DNA from: Scilla litardierei | Lineage: Eukaryota; Streptophyta; Magnoliopsida; Asparagales; Asparagaceae | Direction: 5' to 3' | Length of the DNA stretch: 64,000 bases | NCBI GenBank assembly: GCA_030789695.1 | Contig: CM061140.1 | Coordinates: 81,654,422 to 81,718,421, forward strand | In this document: piece by piece, positions 1 through 10,979 of the stretch | Position numbering within the stretch: the first letter of the stretch is position 1 | Layout of the letters: each line of letters begins with the position of its first letter | The notes under the pieces: model-generated | What the model was told of the DNA's origin: nothing | Seen by the model: the letters and a program-made list of their open reading frames with translations, nothing else | Databases searched by the model: none | Made by a program: the position numbers and the translations under genes

Positions 1-1150
1 ATGTTGTGACATCATACTTCTATGGATATCTTGATAAAGATACATTCCTCATTTCCTTAAACGCCTGACTAGACTTCGGGGCGTATATTCTATAGAAGAG
101 ATAATGAAATATTGTACCACCAAGTGAATACCTTGACAAAGTAAGGATTCCTACTAAAGGTTGTCTTTGCATCTTTATAAGAGCAAAATACATGATTTGA
201 GATTATAGTTGTAAACGACTTAAACCTCATCGCATCTCCTGAAGAGAAAACCGAAATATCTATTCTAGCCTAACTATCAAATATGAAATAAAAGACCTAG
301 GCAAAATAAAGATAAGTCATGGCTCACAGATTTATGAAATCTTGTTACATTAGACTTCATACACTCAAAGTGTATTGAATAATTCACACATGGACATTAT
401 CATCCACTGAGTACACCTATGGAAATACGTTTACAAGACCCCTTCCATCTACTGGAAAAGTGGGAGGATATTCTAGGTCCTGAAGTCCCTTATCTAAGTG
501 CAATTGGAGCACTTCTCTATTTGACTAACTGCAAGCATTCCAATATAGCATTTGTAGTAAATTTACTAGCAATATACAGTGATGTGTCTACAAAGCGCCA
601 TTGGACCTGAGTGAAGCATCTTCTGCACTAACCACAAGGGTCAATAGATATGGGCTTATATTATAAGAAAGAATCATCATCCATGCTTATTAGATATGTA
701 GATGCAGGTTACAGGTCCGATCCCCATAATGAGAGGTCACAAACTGTGTATGTGTTTACCTATGGTAGGACGACCATCTCCTAGAGATTTGTAAAACAAA
801 CAATGAAGGCAACATCATCCTATCATTTCGAGATTCTTACCATTCCAGAAGCAAACCGAGAGTGTGTTTGGTTGCGTTCAGTGGTACATCACATCCCAGT
901 GATGATTGTGTCAAAGACTAGTGATTTGGAGCTAACCACATAGTTTGAAGACCATGCCACATGCTTACCACAACTTTGATGAGACCACATCGGAGGCGAC
1001 AAGACAAAGCATGCCTCTCTAGAGCTCTTTTGGATTCATCAGTTGTAAAAAATGGCGATATCTGTGATTTGAACATACCTTTTCAGAATGTTTTAAATAT
1101 GATTGATGTAAAAAGCATAAAAGATCTGAAAGGCTAAGAGCTTGTATAGT
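1..1150 (+). pseudogene. Ty1/copia pol remnant (end of RT through RNase H)
   Basis: Decayed 3' part of a copia polyprotein. The clearest stretch (419-607) reads LGPEVPYLSAIGALLYLTN followed by NIAFVVNLLAIYS and RHW, the conserved junction between RT and RNase H in plant copia elements (consensus YLSAIGALMYLANCTRPDIAFAVNLLARYS). Beyond the stop at 608 the reading continues with frame changes through YVDAGYRSDPHNERSQT (RNase H), FVKQTMKATSSYHFEILTIPEANRECVWLR and a degraded C-terminal tail near 1000-1140. Several stops and frameshifts make it non-functional. The 5' part lies outside the window. Superfamily is secure; lineage (Ale/Ivana/Tork type) is not. Confidence 0.85.
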
Positions 1151-1364
1151 TCAGGAGGAGTTAAAAAAGAATTGTACTCTTTTTCCTTAGCTATGGTTTT
1201 TCCCACTGGATTTTCCATAGCCAAAGGCTTTAACGAGGGAAATCTCATTAACTCTTGATCACGAAGTATCCACCCCTAGTGTACTCACTTAATACTCACA
1301 TACTACTCAGAATCTTGAAGTATTCATGAGTATGGGTTCACACTTATGGCTGGATAAGGGAGAG

Positions 1365-1560
1365 TGTTATGAATGGTGTAATGTAGGCCCATCATAAGCC
1401 AATGTAGGGCCAATCCTATCTTGTAGCAGATAAGGAGTTTGTATCCTACATAAACACTGTATCTAACCATTGATGAACTCTTCACTATTCCCATATAAAT
1501 AAAGGCATATGATCTCCCGCAGAAAGTATGTCACAACAAGGTGAACTTCTTTAGGCTTTA
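1365..1560 (+). mobile_element. Probable 3' LTR (partial or short) of the upstream copia remnant
   Basis: A purine-rich run (GGATAAGGGAGAG, 1352-1364) directly precedes TGTTATGAATGG, a usual arrangement of polypurine tract and LTR start after copia pol. The following about 200 bp are AT-rich and contain a TATA-like run near 1491-1508. The 3' limit is a guess: no clear CA end or second copy is available for comparison. Confidence 0.5.
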
Positions 1561-2267
1561 TATGGCAATAGTTTAAATTAGAAGTTAAGAGAGTTTAACT
1601 GTGTTAAACTTACCAAATAATTTTTTGAGATAAATGGGTTTAAATACGCAATGTCTTTCTTCGGAGCAATTTTTCCTCATCCATTTGCCCTAGCTCAGCA
1701 TTTTGATTTCTGTTTATCGAAGAATTAACTGACTTTTTTCCACTTCTGTCATTAGGAACAAACATGACAAAGGAAATTATAAAATTCTACACTGTATATA
1801 CTGATGTGGAAACACCAAATTTAGCAGCTCATCTTTAGGCGACCTTCTCCCTTTTTCGTTTTGTGGGCTGTAGAATGGATTTCTATTATTCCTAATGTAG
1901 CAGTCGAGATAAAATGAAGTTGCAGGGGAATCTTTTATTTATTTGTATTTTGGTTTTTCTGTACTATATTTAGATTTGACTCTTCTTCAATCTGAACAAG
2001 AAAGGAGTCATGTGAACATCTGTTAGATGGAAAACAACTTTCACGTTTAGTTTAGAGAGCACTCTTCCCAGTACATGTGGTGAATGCGTGCACCTCTTTC
2101 AGTGCCTTGATTTTGGTTAGTTTTTTTGGATGACGAAAGAGTGAATTGCTTGGTTCATTAGTTATGTCATTTTCTCCTGCAACAAGCCTCTAAAGGCATT
2201 GATTGCTAACCTTCAATCATTGAGAAAAGCAGTAAATTGGCCAACATTCCTTTCCCATTGACGAGAT
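1561..2267. other. Intergenic or unassigned sequence
   Basis: No open frame above background, no repeat shared with the rest of the window, and no RNA gene signature. It could be old, decayed transposon or unique host spacer. It is the best candidate in the window for non-transposon DNA. Confidence 0.4.
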
Positions 2268-3613
2268 TGTTAGAAACTCACAACTCCTCATATGGTTTTG
2301 ATGATACAAACATATTATTCTATGTGTACTAACTTTATCTGTATAGGTTTTATAACTCAAATATTGCACATTCAAATAAGACAATCATTAAGTATACAAG
2401 TTGCAAGAAGCATCCACTACAAGACGAAGCATATCGATGATATTTTGTATCTTATAAAAGGAGATATAATCTCTATTTTTTCTCTTGCATATACCTAGAA
2501 TGTAAAATCCTTGATGATGATCTTTCTTAGTCGTTTAGGGTTCACCTTCAAAAAATCAAGTCACGGACCAAATTAGTCGACCAGTCCCTCCTGCTAGTCG
2601 ACCAGTTTAAATATTAAAAAATTCTAAAAATTCTGAAAATTTGTCAGACTTATTTTTAAGTCATTATGATCACTTTCCTACAAATGCCTAAGTTTCATAT
2701 TTTCTAGTCGACTAATAGGTTACTTAGTCTACTAGTCATTTTTAATTAGTTATTTTAACTATTTTATCATTTAAGTATTATGGTCAACAAATGGAAGTTA
2801 GAACTGCCACAAATGGCTAGTTCCTTAGAGTTTATAGCCATTCATATCAGTTATTGACCATTTTCAGATATTATTTTCTATATAGACATCTCAACAATCA
2901 AATTCCAAGTCAGCAGTCAAATTAGTCGACCAGTCCCTCATAATAGTCGACTAATTTGAACAAAACTTTCTCAGAATTTTTTGAAAATTTAGACAGTTGT
3001 TGAATGTTCGAAAACTAACTCTTTGGCCTATAAATAGACCCTCAGACCCCTGTCTAAAAATTACGAAAATTCACTCACTCACTCTTTTTCTTAAGTTTAC
3101 TTTCTTTCTCTAGAAAGTGTGTTTTCAGATTTTCATAGGGGAACCTCTGCAGAAATTTTGCCCTTTAGAAATTCCAATTTCCAAGAGAGTTCGACACAAT
3201 TCATATCAAGAACCTTGGAGATTCCATCACCAACCTTGCGTTATAATTCCTGCATTATCAAGGCTATATGTGATATTGTTTCATGCACTTTCTTTACCTT
3301 ATTTGGTGAATCTCTAGTTGAAGGGATAGTACAAGTTTGCAACACGGGGAGTGTTGGCATATTTGTATGTTGATTGCTTATAGGGAGCAAGTGTTATAGT
3401 GGATTGAAAACTCTACGGGGTAGAGGACTGGACGTAGGATCATGAGGATCTGAACAAGGATAAATCTCTGTGTTTGCATTTGCTATTCTCTGGATTGTGT
3501 TCATTTATTTCCACACTCTTATTGCAATTTTTTATTATTTTTAATTTTGCAATTTCGTCGTGATATACACTATTCACCCCTCTAGTGTATTTGTTGTGCC
3601 AAGAGATCCAACA
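2268..3613 (+). repeat. 5' LTR of D1
   Basis: Starts TGTTAGAAACTCAC with the motif TTTTGATGAT common at the start of SIRE-type LTRs, and ends AGATCCAACA. It is about 1346 bp. A TATA box (CTATAAATAG, 3028-3037) is visible. Upstream of it the U3-like part carries repeated palindromic GTCGAC motifs in the form TAGTCGACCAGT or TAGTCGACTA near 2576, 2601, 2704, 2924 and 2946. No 3' LTR is available in the window, so the boundaries rest on the terminal dinucleotides and the adjoining PBS. Confidence 0.75.
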
Positions 3614-3615
3614 TT

Positions 3616-3627
3616 TGGTATCAAAGC
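3616..3627 (+). other. Primer-binding site of D1 (initiator tRNA-Met type)
   Basis: TGGTATCAAAGC lies two bases after the LTR end. The usual plant copia PBS is TGGTATCAGAGC, complementary to the 3' end of initiator tRNA-Met; one base differs. Confidence 0.75.
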
Positions 3628-4302
3628 ATGGTTAAGATGGCCTACACATATCCAAAGAATAATCCAACATCTTCATCACAATTTCCAGAATGGCACTCTA
3701 CTACAAGGCCTCCGCTATTCAACGGTTCCAACTACTCTTATTGTAAGAAAAGGATGCCGATCTATCTTCAAAGCATTGAATATGAACTTTGGAACATGTT
3801 GGAAGCTCAATACGAGAATCCTACAACTCCTTATGCCCAATGGACCACAGTTGACAAATCCGATGCAACTCACATGTCACGCCCCGCTTCCCAAAAACGT
3901 GGAGGCGAGGCGTGAGAAGGTCCGCTCAGACTTGAAGCTACAAAGCCGCAAAATACAAAGTACGTCGAACGTAGGATCAGTCGAAAGGTAGTAAAGTAGG
4001 CATAGCATGACATTCTCTTTTACGCTGAGTGGTCGCTCAACCCTACCCCTCCACGTGTATCGGGCATTGGTTTCTGGCCAACACATGAGGCCCGCTTCTG
4101 GTCCACGAGCCAGGAAGTGTGTAAACAAGTATGGCGTAGGGGTGCACCTAGCCAGTCAGGTAGTACAAGGACAAGTATTGTAGCGTGTGCTACGATGCAA
4201 CAATCAATGCATGGATGACATGGCATGGCAAGTAGTAAAGCGTACAAGTAAGAAAAGTAAACGTGACAGTTTAGCATGCATGAATGACAAGTTTAATGGT
4301 TG

Positions 4303-4368
4303 GATCTAGCTTCGTTGTCAAGCTAGATCATTTAGGTGACGGATCTAGTTTCGTTGTCAAACTAGATC
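4303..4368. repeat. Two tandem hairpins with compensated stems in solo LTR E
   Basis: GATCTAGCTT (4303-4312) pairs with AAGCTAGATC (4320-4329), and GATCTAGTTT (4342-4351) pairs with AAACTAGATC (4359-4368). Both loops read CGTTGTC. The two stems differ at one position, and the partner base changes with it. Confidence 0.8.
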
Positions 4369-4689
4369 AAGTAGGCGTCTAGCCAGCTATCATTTCACTG
4401 ACTAGTCTCTTTTACGCTAAAAACAAGTAAGTGGCCTAAAAACATGGCCCTACACAAAAGTTGGCAAGTTTCACTTGCCTGCAACTATCACGTCAAGAAA
4501 ACGCCGTCCAACGAGTCCAAAGTCACGATTCCTACGTGCACAAGTCCACCGGCCTACATCCGTTTTATTAATCTTGATTAGTGATTTCTAAAACATTTAA
4601 AATACTTTAAAAATACTGATTTTTAGTCTTGATTAACATGCAATTGGGTTTGGGGTCCTAGGGGTGCAAAACGTTACCTCAACACGACG

Positions 4690-5490
4690 CGAAAGCTACA
4701 CCGGCGTCGGGTAGCGACGCCGGGGGTTGGAATAAAAGATCGCGCTCCAAGTCCAGATTCCAATTAGATTCCTCGCTGGAAATTTCAGAGAATTCAACTC
4801 GGGCGACGATTCCAGATTCCAAAGCTCGTACGTGCGACGACGGGCTACGACGTGCGACGACGTCGTACGCGACGGATCCTCAAAGAGCAAGCACCTAGGT
4901 GGGGCCCACAGTAGTCCTAGGGACCTTTGGGGAACACACAATACCTCTGGAGAACTTGGGGGGCCCACGGAGGCAAGTGGTGCGACGGATGCGGGGTTGC
5001 GACGAATGGCCGTCGGTCGTACAGCCTCGGTGCGGGGAGATGGCTCGGTCAGACACGGGGAGACGGCGCTGTGCGACGCTTTGGGTCGGTCGCAGCAGCG
5101 GGGGCGGGCGCTTCCTTCGGTCAGACCGATAGGGACCGTCGGTCGGACGCTAGGAAGCGGGCGGGACAGCGTTGCAACGCTGCAGCGCTTGGGGCGCTCG
5201 GTCACAGCGGGCGGGGCGACCGGTCAGGCACGCTGCGGAGCGGGGCGACGAGCGGGGGTGCGATGCGGAGCGCTGTGCGGCTTGAGGCCTCGGTCTGACC
5301 GATGGCCTCTCTCGGTCAGAGCGGGGGAACGGGGCGACGGTGCTGAAGCGATGCGGAGCGGCGAGAATGCGGGCGGGGCGGCCGGTCAGTGCGGGTGGAT
5401 GCGGGGGTTTTCTTCGGTCGTGCGGGGTGCTGCACGTCGCAACGTTGCGACGATTCGTCGCAACGTCCAAAATGAGTTTGGGAGAGGCTA
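4690..5490. other. GC-rich segment of solo LTR E
   Basis: This run is far richer in G+C than its surroundings and is open in several frames on both strands. The deduced peptides are arginine-, glycine- and alanine-rich with no domain. Open frames here are explained by base composition, so no gene is called. Confidence 0.6.
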
Positions 5491-6991
5491 GGGCTAATTT
5501 CTTTGGAAAATAGGACATGCTAGGGGTTGCTTATATAGTATAGGTGGGTTGACTTGGTCTAGGGCTAAATCTAATAGGATTAGAAGTTCAAAAAGATTTA
5601 AAATTTGAATTTAAACTTCTCCAACCCAATCTAGGATTTGACCTGGTCCAAATGAGCTGGAAATTGGCTCAAAAATTCTTTAAAACGTTTTAAACTCAAA
5701 TAAATTTTATTTGGCCGAAATTAATTTAAAAATAAATTATTAAAAATAATATAAAACTTGTTAAAAATATAAAAGTGGTCAAATAAACTCCAAAAATTAT
5801 AAAATAAATATCGGGGTGATCGTGATGACGAATGTGAGCTAACTAAGAAGACGGATCTCAAATTCGACGTCGGACGATGAAACTAAAAATAGAAACGTCT
5901 CCCGTCAAGAGCGAGAATCGTCACGTCTCATCGAGTAAGTTTAAATTGTGGAAAAACGACTCGAGAAGTGTCGTTTCAAGATAGTGCCACTATTTAATAC
6001 TCTCAGAGTCGTTCACGACGGCATATCACACAAAAGTGTTCACAAACGAACAAGGTCCAAAACAAACACGTGCACGGCCAAAAGCACGTGCACGAAAAAC
6101 GTACGACGAAAAGTGGTCGTTACATCACAACTCAAAAGCAATGAATGCACTATTCTGCACCGTGGACAAGAATGAGTTCAATCGTGTCTTACAGGCCAAA
6201 TCAGCATATGATATCTGGCATACACTCGAGGTAACACATGAAGGAACTAGTAAAGTTAAGGAAACTAAAATTTCTGTTCTTGTTCACATGTTTGAACTAT
6301 TTAGAATGAAGGATATCGAGACAATTGGAGAGATGGTTACTAGATTCACTGACATCACAAACTCTTTAATTGCTCTTGGTAAGACATATACTCAAACAGA
6401 ATAAGTCAAGAAGATTCTTCGTGCATTGACATCAGAATGGAAGAAGAAGACTACAGCCATAGAAGAAGCCAATGACTTATCAACTCTCACTGTTGAAAGT
6501 CTCGTTGGTAACTTGATGGCTTACGAAGTACAACTCCAAGATCGAAAGGAACAATATAACAAAAAAAGAAAATGATTGCCTTCAACGCATCATCAGACAC
6601 CGATAATTCAAACATGGACGTTGATGATGTGGCATTATTTACTAGAAACTTCAAAAAGTTTCTAAGTAGAGGTAAGTTTAATAATTTGAAATCTAAAACT
6701 ACTAATGCTTCTCTATATTTTCAGTGTAACAAGCCTGGACATATGAAAAAGGATTGTCCACTCCTTAAACCAAAAGTGAGAACATCTAATAATTTCAGAA
6801 GAGATAAGAAGTTCGATAAGAAGAAGAAGGCACTTGCCGCCACTAGGGATTCTTCATCTTCTGATGATGATGAAGAAACCAACGAACATACTAATGAAGA
6901 AAATGCCCACATGTACTTTATGGCACAAGATAATGATGAGGTAAGTAGTTTTGATAACGAAGAACTACTAGAAGCCTTTAATGATTTATAA

Positions 6992-7663
6992 GATTTAAGA
7001 AGTTAAATTCTCAACATAAGGCATTAGTTCTTTTATATCAAGAACTAACTTCTTCTTCTTCTTCATTAGATAATCTTAAACATGAGAAGGAATTATTATC
7101 TTCTCAAAATGATAAGTTACTTCATGAAAATGAGATTCTCAAATCTGAGAATCACAATTTGATGTCTCATATTTCTACATTGGATAAAGATATTTCATCT
7201 TTAAAATTGAAATATGATGATATGTCTTCTAATATTAATAAGTCTAATAAAGGAAAAGACAATCTCGATGAATTACTTAAAATACAACATACCGCTAATC
7301 ATCGACAAGGATTAGGTTAAAAGCATATACCCAAATCTAGTAGTTTTGATAATGCTATTAGTTTCGAAAAGAAAAAGCATGTATTTGTTAATGCAATGAA
7401 AATTGACTCTTCCAATATTTTGAAAAGGAATGCTATTCCTATTTCAAAGAAGGTAAATTTTGTTACATCTTCTAAAAAGTCCATTATACATACTATTTGG
7501 GTTCCTAAAGATGTTTGCTTATATGACAAGGATTTATATGTTACTAACTTTATGAAAAAAATTTATTTTTTCTTCAAATTATTTGAAGAAACCAAACTCT
7601 ACTTGGGTTTGGTTTCCTAAGGACTAATCCTAAGGACCCAAATAAAAAGGGTACCAATATTTA
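6992..7663 (+). pseudogene. D1 linker between gag and protease (coiled-coil-like)
   Basis: Continuation of the D1 polyprotein in another frame. It reads NLKHEKELLSSQNDKLLHENEILKSENH in overlapping pieces, a heptad-like charged segment typical of the region between gag and protease in SIRE-type elements, then ISFEKKKHVFVNAMK and SIIHTIWVPKD. A stop at about 7318 and a frame change near 7560-7620 break it. The function is unknown even in intact relatives. Confidence 0.65.
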
Positions 7664-7978
7664 TTGTTTATCTTTCAGGTACATGTAAAAGAAAGATGGA
7701 TATTAGATAGTGGATGTTCTAAACAGATGACTAGGAACATCAAACTTCTATCGACCGTTCAATTCAAAGATGGTGGCACTGTTACTTTTGGTGATAATAA
7801 CAAAGGTAAAGTAATTGGCATTGGAACAATTGGTGATCCAACTAAGACAATCATCGAAAACGTGCTCCTCGTTGACGGTTTGAAACATAATCTCTTATCT
7901 ATCTCTCAACTTTGTGATAAAGATTTAAAATGGTTCTCGAAAAGAATGCATGCATTATATACGATATTAATATTGTAA
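7664..7978 (+). pseudogene. D1 aspartic protease domain
   Basis: Reads KERWILDSGCSKQMT with catalytic DSG (copia consensus WxLDSGCSxHMTG), followed by FGDNNKGKVIGIGTIG and VLLVDGLKHNLLSISQLCDK. This is the copia protease flowing into the GAG-pre-integrase linker. A frameshift near 7930-7940 moves the reading into the frame used by integrase and RT. Confidence 0.85.
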
Positions 7979-8003
7979 TATATTATTTCAAGGTAACCAT
8001 AAG

Positions 8004-8063
<60 letters not shown>

Positions 8064-10017
8064 CATGAAAATAAATTCAAATGATCATTGTTTATTAGCA
8101 TCTACAAAAAACAAACTTTTGTGGCATAAACGTTTTGGACACACTAACTACAAATATTTAGCACGCATTTCAAAACATAAGTTTGTTTTTGAAATGCCAA
8201 ATATATCTTTTAATCTCACACAATTTTGTAATGCATGTGAAAAAGGTAAGATGCATAAATCTTCTTTTAAAACAAAAGATGTTATTTCTACAAAAAGACC
8301 ACTTGACCTTTTACATTTAGATTTATTTGGTCCACCTAAAATAGCCTCTTTAAATGGAAGTAAATATGCATTTGTAATTGTGGATGATTATTCAAGATAT
8401 ACTTGGGTATTATTTTTGAAACATAAAAATGATGCATTTGAAGAATTTACAATATTTTGTAAAAGAATTCAAAAGTTAAAATCTTCATCCATTATTACTA
8501 TTCGTAGTGATCTTGGTGGAGAATTTGAAAATGAATTATTTACAAAATTTTGTGATAAACATAGCATAACACATAAATTTTCTTTTCCTAGAGCCACACC
8601 ACAAAATGGTGTAGTTGAAAGAAAAAATAGAACTTTACAAGAATGTGCTAGAACCATGTTATGTGATAGTTCGTTACCAAAATATTTTTGGTCAGAAGCT
8701 ATTGCTACTGCATGTTATATATTGAATAGAATTTTGGTAAGACCACAACTTAATAAAACATGTTTTGAATTATTTTATAATCGTTTACCACGTGTATCGT
8801 ATTTTAAAGTTTTTGGTTGTAAATGGTTTATTCTTAATACTAAGGATGCATTAGATAAATTTGACTCTAAATTCGATGAAGGTATTTTTATAGGATATTC
8901 TACAAGTAGTAAAGCATATAGCATTTATAATAAAAGAACTTTATGTATTGAAGAATCTCTTCATGTAAATTTTGATGAAAATTATGCACCTATCACATCT
9001 ATTGATGAAGATGATTCAATACCCCTTACTAATTCATTAGAAAATACTAAGCAAAATAAAAATGATGATTCTACTATTCCCAATACTGAAACAATTCCTG
9101 ATAATACAAGTCTTCCAAAAGTATTTGTTGAAGTCCCTAACCATCCACATGATTTGGTTATTGGAGATATTTCTGATAAAGTAAGAACCAGATCACAAAT
9201 AGAACAAATGAGACATTGTGCATTTATATCATCCATTGAACCAAAGAATGTTATTGAAGCATGTCAGGATAGTTCATGCATTATAGCAATGCAGGAAGAA
9301 CTTAACCAATTCAAAGGGAATGATGTATGTGAATTAGTACTTAGACCTTCAAATCATCCCGTTATAGGAACTAAATGGGTATTTAAGAATAAATTGGATG
9401 AATCTGGACAAGTAGTTAGGAATAAGGCTAGATTAGTTGCACAAGGATATAATCAAGAAGAAGGAATAAATTACAATGAGACATATGCACCAGTTGCACG
9501 ATTAGAATCTATTAGAATGATTTTAGCATTTGCATGTTATATGATTTTTAAGTTATATCAAATGGATGTTAAAAGTGCATGTCTAAATGGTATTATTAAG
9601 GAAGAAGTTTATTTAGAACAATCGCCTGGATTTCAACATGAAAGTTTAGATAATTATGTTTTCAAATTGAAGAAAGCATTATATGGATTAAAACAAGCAC
9701 CACGTGCTTGGTATGAAAGATTGAAGAACTTTCTATTAAAATCTGGTTATTCCATTGGAAAGATATATTCTATCTTATTTGCCAAACATATAGATTCTAA
9801 TGTAATAATTATTCAAATATATGTGGATGACATAATTTTTTGTTCTACTAATGGTTCTCTTTGTCAAGAATTTTCTAAGGAAATGCAGAATGAATTTGAG
9901 ATGAGTCACATGGGTGAATTGACCTACTTCCTTGAATTTCAAATCAAGCAAATAAAGGAAGGTATATTTATACGCCAGAGTAAATATACAAAGGAACTCA
10001 TCAACGATTTGGACTAG
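7930..10017 (+). pseudogene. D1 integrase and reverse transcriptase
   Basis: About 695 open codons. Integrase: zinc-binding H-H-C-C (LLWHKRFGH ... CNACEKGK), then HLDLFGP, SDLGGEF and QNGVVERKNRT around the D,D35E residues, and ILNRILVRP with YFKVFGC downstream. RT: GTKWVFKNKLDESGQ, NKARLVAQGYNQEEGINY, ALYGLKQAPRAWY and the catalytic IYVDDIIF near 9820-9840. The early part includes an in-frame TA microsatellite read as alternating Ile-Tyr. The frame closes at 10017 just after KYTKELINDLD; the reading resumes in another frame at 10044. Both catalytic cores remain recognisable, although the whole polyprotein is broken. Confidence 0.9.
8009..8062. repeat. (TA)n microsatellite in the D1 pol frame
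   Basis: About 54 bp of uninterrupted TA repeat just before the integrase zinc-binding domain. It stays in frame with the downstream coding sequence. Confidence 0.95.
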
Positions 10018-10764
10018 AGAATTTTGCAGAGAAACGTATTACAATGGGTACTTCATCAAATCTTGACAAGGATATAAACGGTAAGAGTGTTGATCAAAGA
10101 TTATATCAAGGTATTATCGGATCTTTACTTTATCTTACTGCTAGTAGACCAGATATTTTGTTTTCTATATGTATATGTGCTAGGTATCAATCTGATCCTA
10201 AGATATTTCATTTGACTATTGTCAAAAGGATAATTAGGTATTTATAAACAAACATCTGATTTTGGTTTATTTTATCCAAAATCAAGTTCATTTGATTTAG
10301 TATCATATAGTGACGCAGATTTTGCTAGTTGCAAATCTGATAGCAAAAGTACAAGTGGTACTGGTCACTATCTAGGTCAATCATTAGTTTCTTGGTTTAG
10401 TAAGAAACAAAATTTTGTTTCTTTATCAACCACTGAAGCGGAATATATTGCCGCTGGTTTAGCATGTGCACAGATTTTGTGGATGAAACAAATAATTCTA
10501 GATTATGGTATTAAGTGTAATACATGTCCTATTATGTGTGATAATAACAGTGCTATTAATTTGTCCAAAAATCATGTACATCATGCATATACTAAAAATA
10601 TCGATAGGCGTCACCATTTCTTGGATGATCATGTCCAAAAAGGTGATATAATACTAAAGTATAGTGACACTAAAAGTCAAATTGCCGATATCTTTACTAA
10701 GCCTCTTAAAGAAAAGACTTTTCTAAAACTTAGAAGAGAACTAGGTATCATAAGTGAATCGTAA
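10018..10764 (+). pseudogene. D1 RT end and RNase H
   Basis: Continues pol after a frame change: QRLYQGIIGSLLYLTASRPDILFSICICARYQ (in overlapping pieces) and VKRIIRYL end at about 10247. After another frame change come VSYSDADFASCKSDSKSTSG, FVSLSTTEAEYIAAG, AQILWMKQIILDYGI and IADIFTKPLKEKTFLKLRRELG, the copia RNase H with its usual end. The stop is at 10762-10764. Two frameshifts and otherwise good conservation suggest moderate age. Confidence 0.88.
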
Positions 10765-10979
10765 TTTTAATACTATTTTTGCGGGGTAAAATATACTAAC
10801 AATGAGGATATTTGTAAGACTTTTCTAAAGGTCAGGCCGGCTTTCAGCCCGCAGCCACTCCGATGCCTAAGTCAGTAGATGACTAAAGAAAAGATGTCGG
10901 ACACAGAGGGTGATCTTAGAGGCAGATCGGTGCTTGCGTGACAGACTAGTGTGGAAGGCGCGAATATAAGGAGGATATT
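10765..10979 (+). other. D1 sequence downstream of pol
   Basis: No coding potential. GAGGATATTTGTAA occurs at 10803-10816 and again at 10971-10984, where the second copy overlaps the start of the A1 LTR. The 154 bp between are GC-richer (GTCAGGCCGGC, CCCGCAGCCACTCCG). This could be D1 3' untranslated sequence or a small older insertion. Confidence 0.4.

Larger units (their letters stand above)
3875..6025 (-). mobile_element. E: solo LTR (gypsy type, about 2.15 kb) inserted in D1 gag
   Basis: Both sides carry TCACA (3870-3874 and 6026-6030). Read on the minus strand the end is GGGAAGCGGGGCGTGACA at 3875, the same terminus as the A-family LTRs (32040-32057), so E is probably a diverged gypsy LTR in reverse orientation. 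The minus-strand 5' end reads TATGCC instead of TG, so that end is mutated or offset by a few bases. A TATA-like run (CTATATAAGC on the minus strand, about 5525-5540) sits next to a strongly GC-rich stretch (4690-5490). No internal element sequence is present, as expected for LTR-LTR recombination. Confidence 0.7.
3628..6990 (+). pseudogene. D1 gag (split by solo LTR E)
   Basis: Nucleocapsid gene of D1. The first part (3628-3874) encodes an N-terminal gag segment with PPLFNGSNYSYCKKRMPIYL. The second part resumes at 6031 with KTYDEKWSLHHNSKAMNALFC, AYDIWHTLEVTHEGTSKVKE and FELFRMKDIETIGEMVTRFTD, the core of the copia gag domain. If E and one copy of TCACA are removed the frame runs on without a shift. 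Damage: a TAA stop near 6402, a frame change near 6571 and a knuckle reading YFQCNKPGHMKKDC (6715-6756), where the first cysteine of C-x2-C-x4-H-x4-C is tyrosine. A lysine/serine/acidic tail ends at a stop at 6989-6991. Not functional. Confidence 0.85.
2268..10979 (+). mobile_element. D1: SIRE/Maximus-like Ty1/copia retrotransposon, 5' LTR through RNase H, 3' end not in window
   Basis: Element in plus orientation with 5' LTR (2268-3613), a PBS like initiator tRNA-Met, gag with zinc knuckle, protease, integrase, RT and RNase H in copia order. Integrase precedes RT, which separates copia from gypsy. The protein style (WHTLEVTHEGT in gag, DLLHLDLFGP in integrase, YIAAGLACAQILWMKQ in RNase H) points to the SIRE/Maximus lineage. 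Multiple stops and frameshifts make it dead. It carries solo LTR E in gag and is cut at 10980 by A1. No 3' LTR is seen after pol, so that LTR is probably beyond the nested block, outside the window. Confidence 0.85.

Noticed and set aside
4832..5491. Open frames of up to 219 codons on both strands in a GC-rich stretch
   Set aside because: Arginine/glycine-rich translations without domains, open in several frames at once, and located inside solo LTR E. Base composition explains them.
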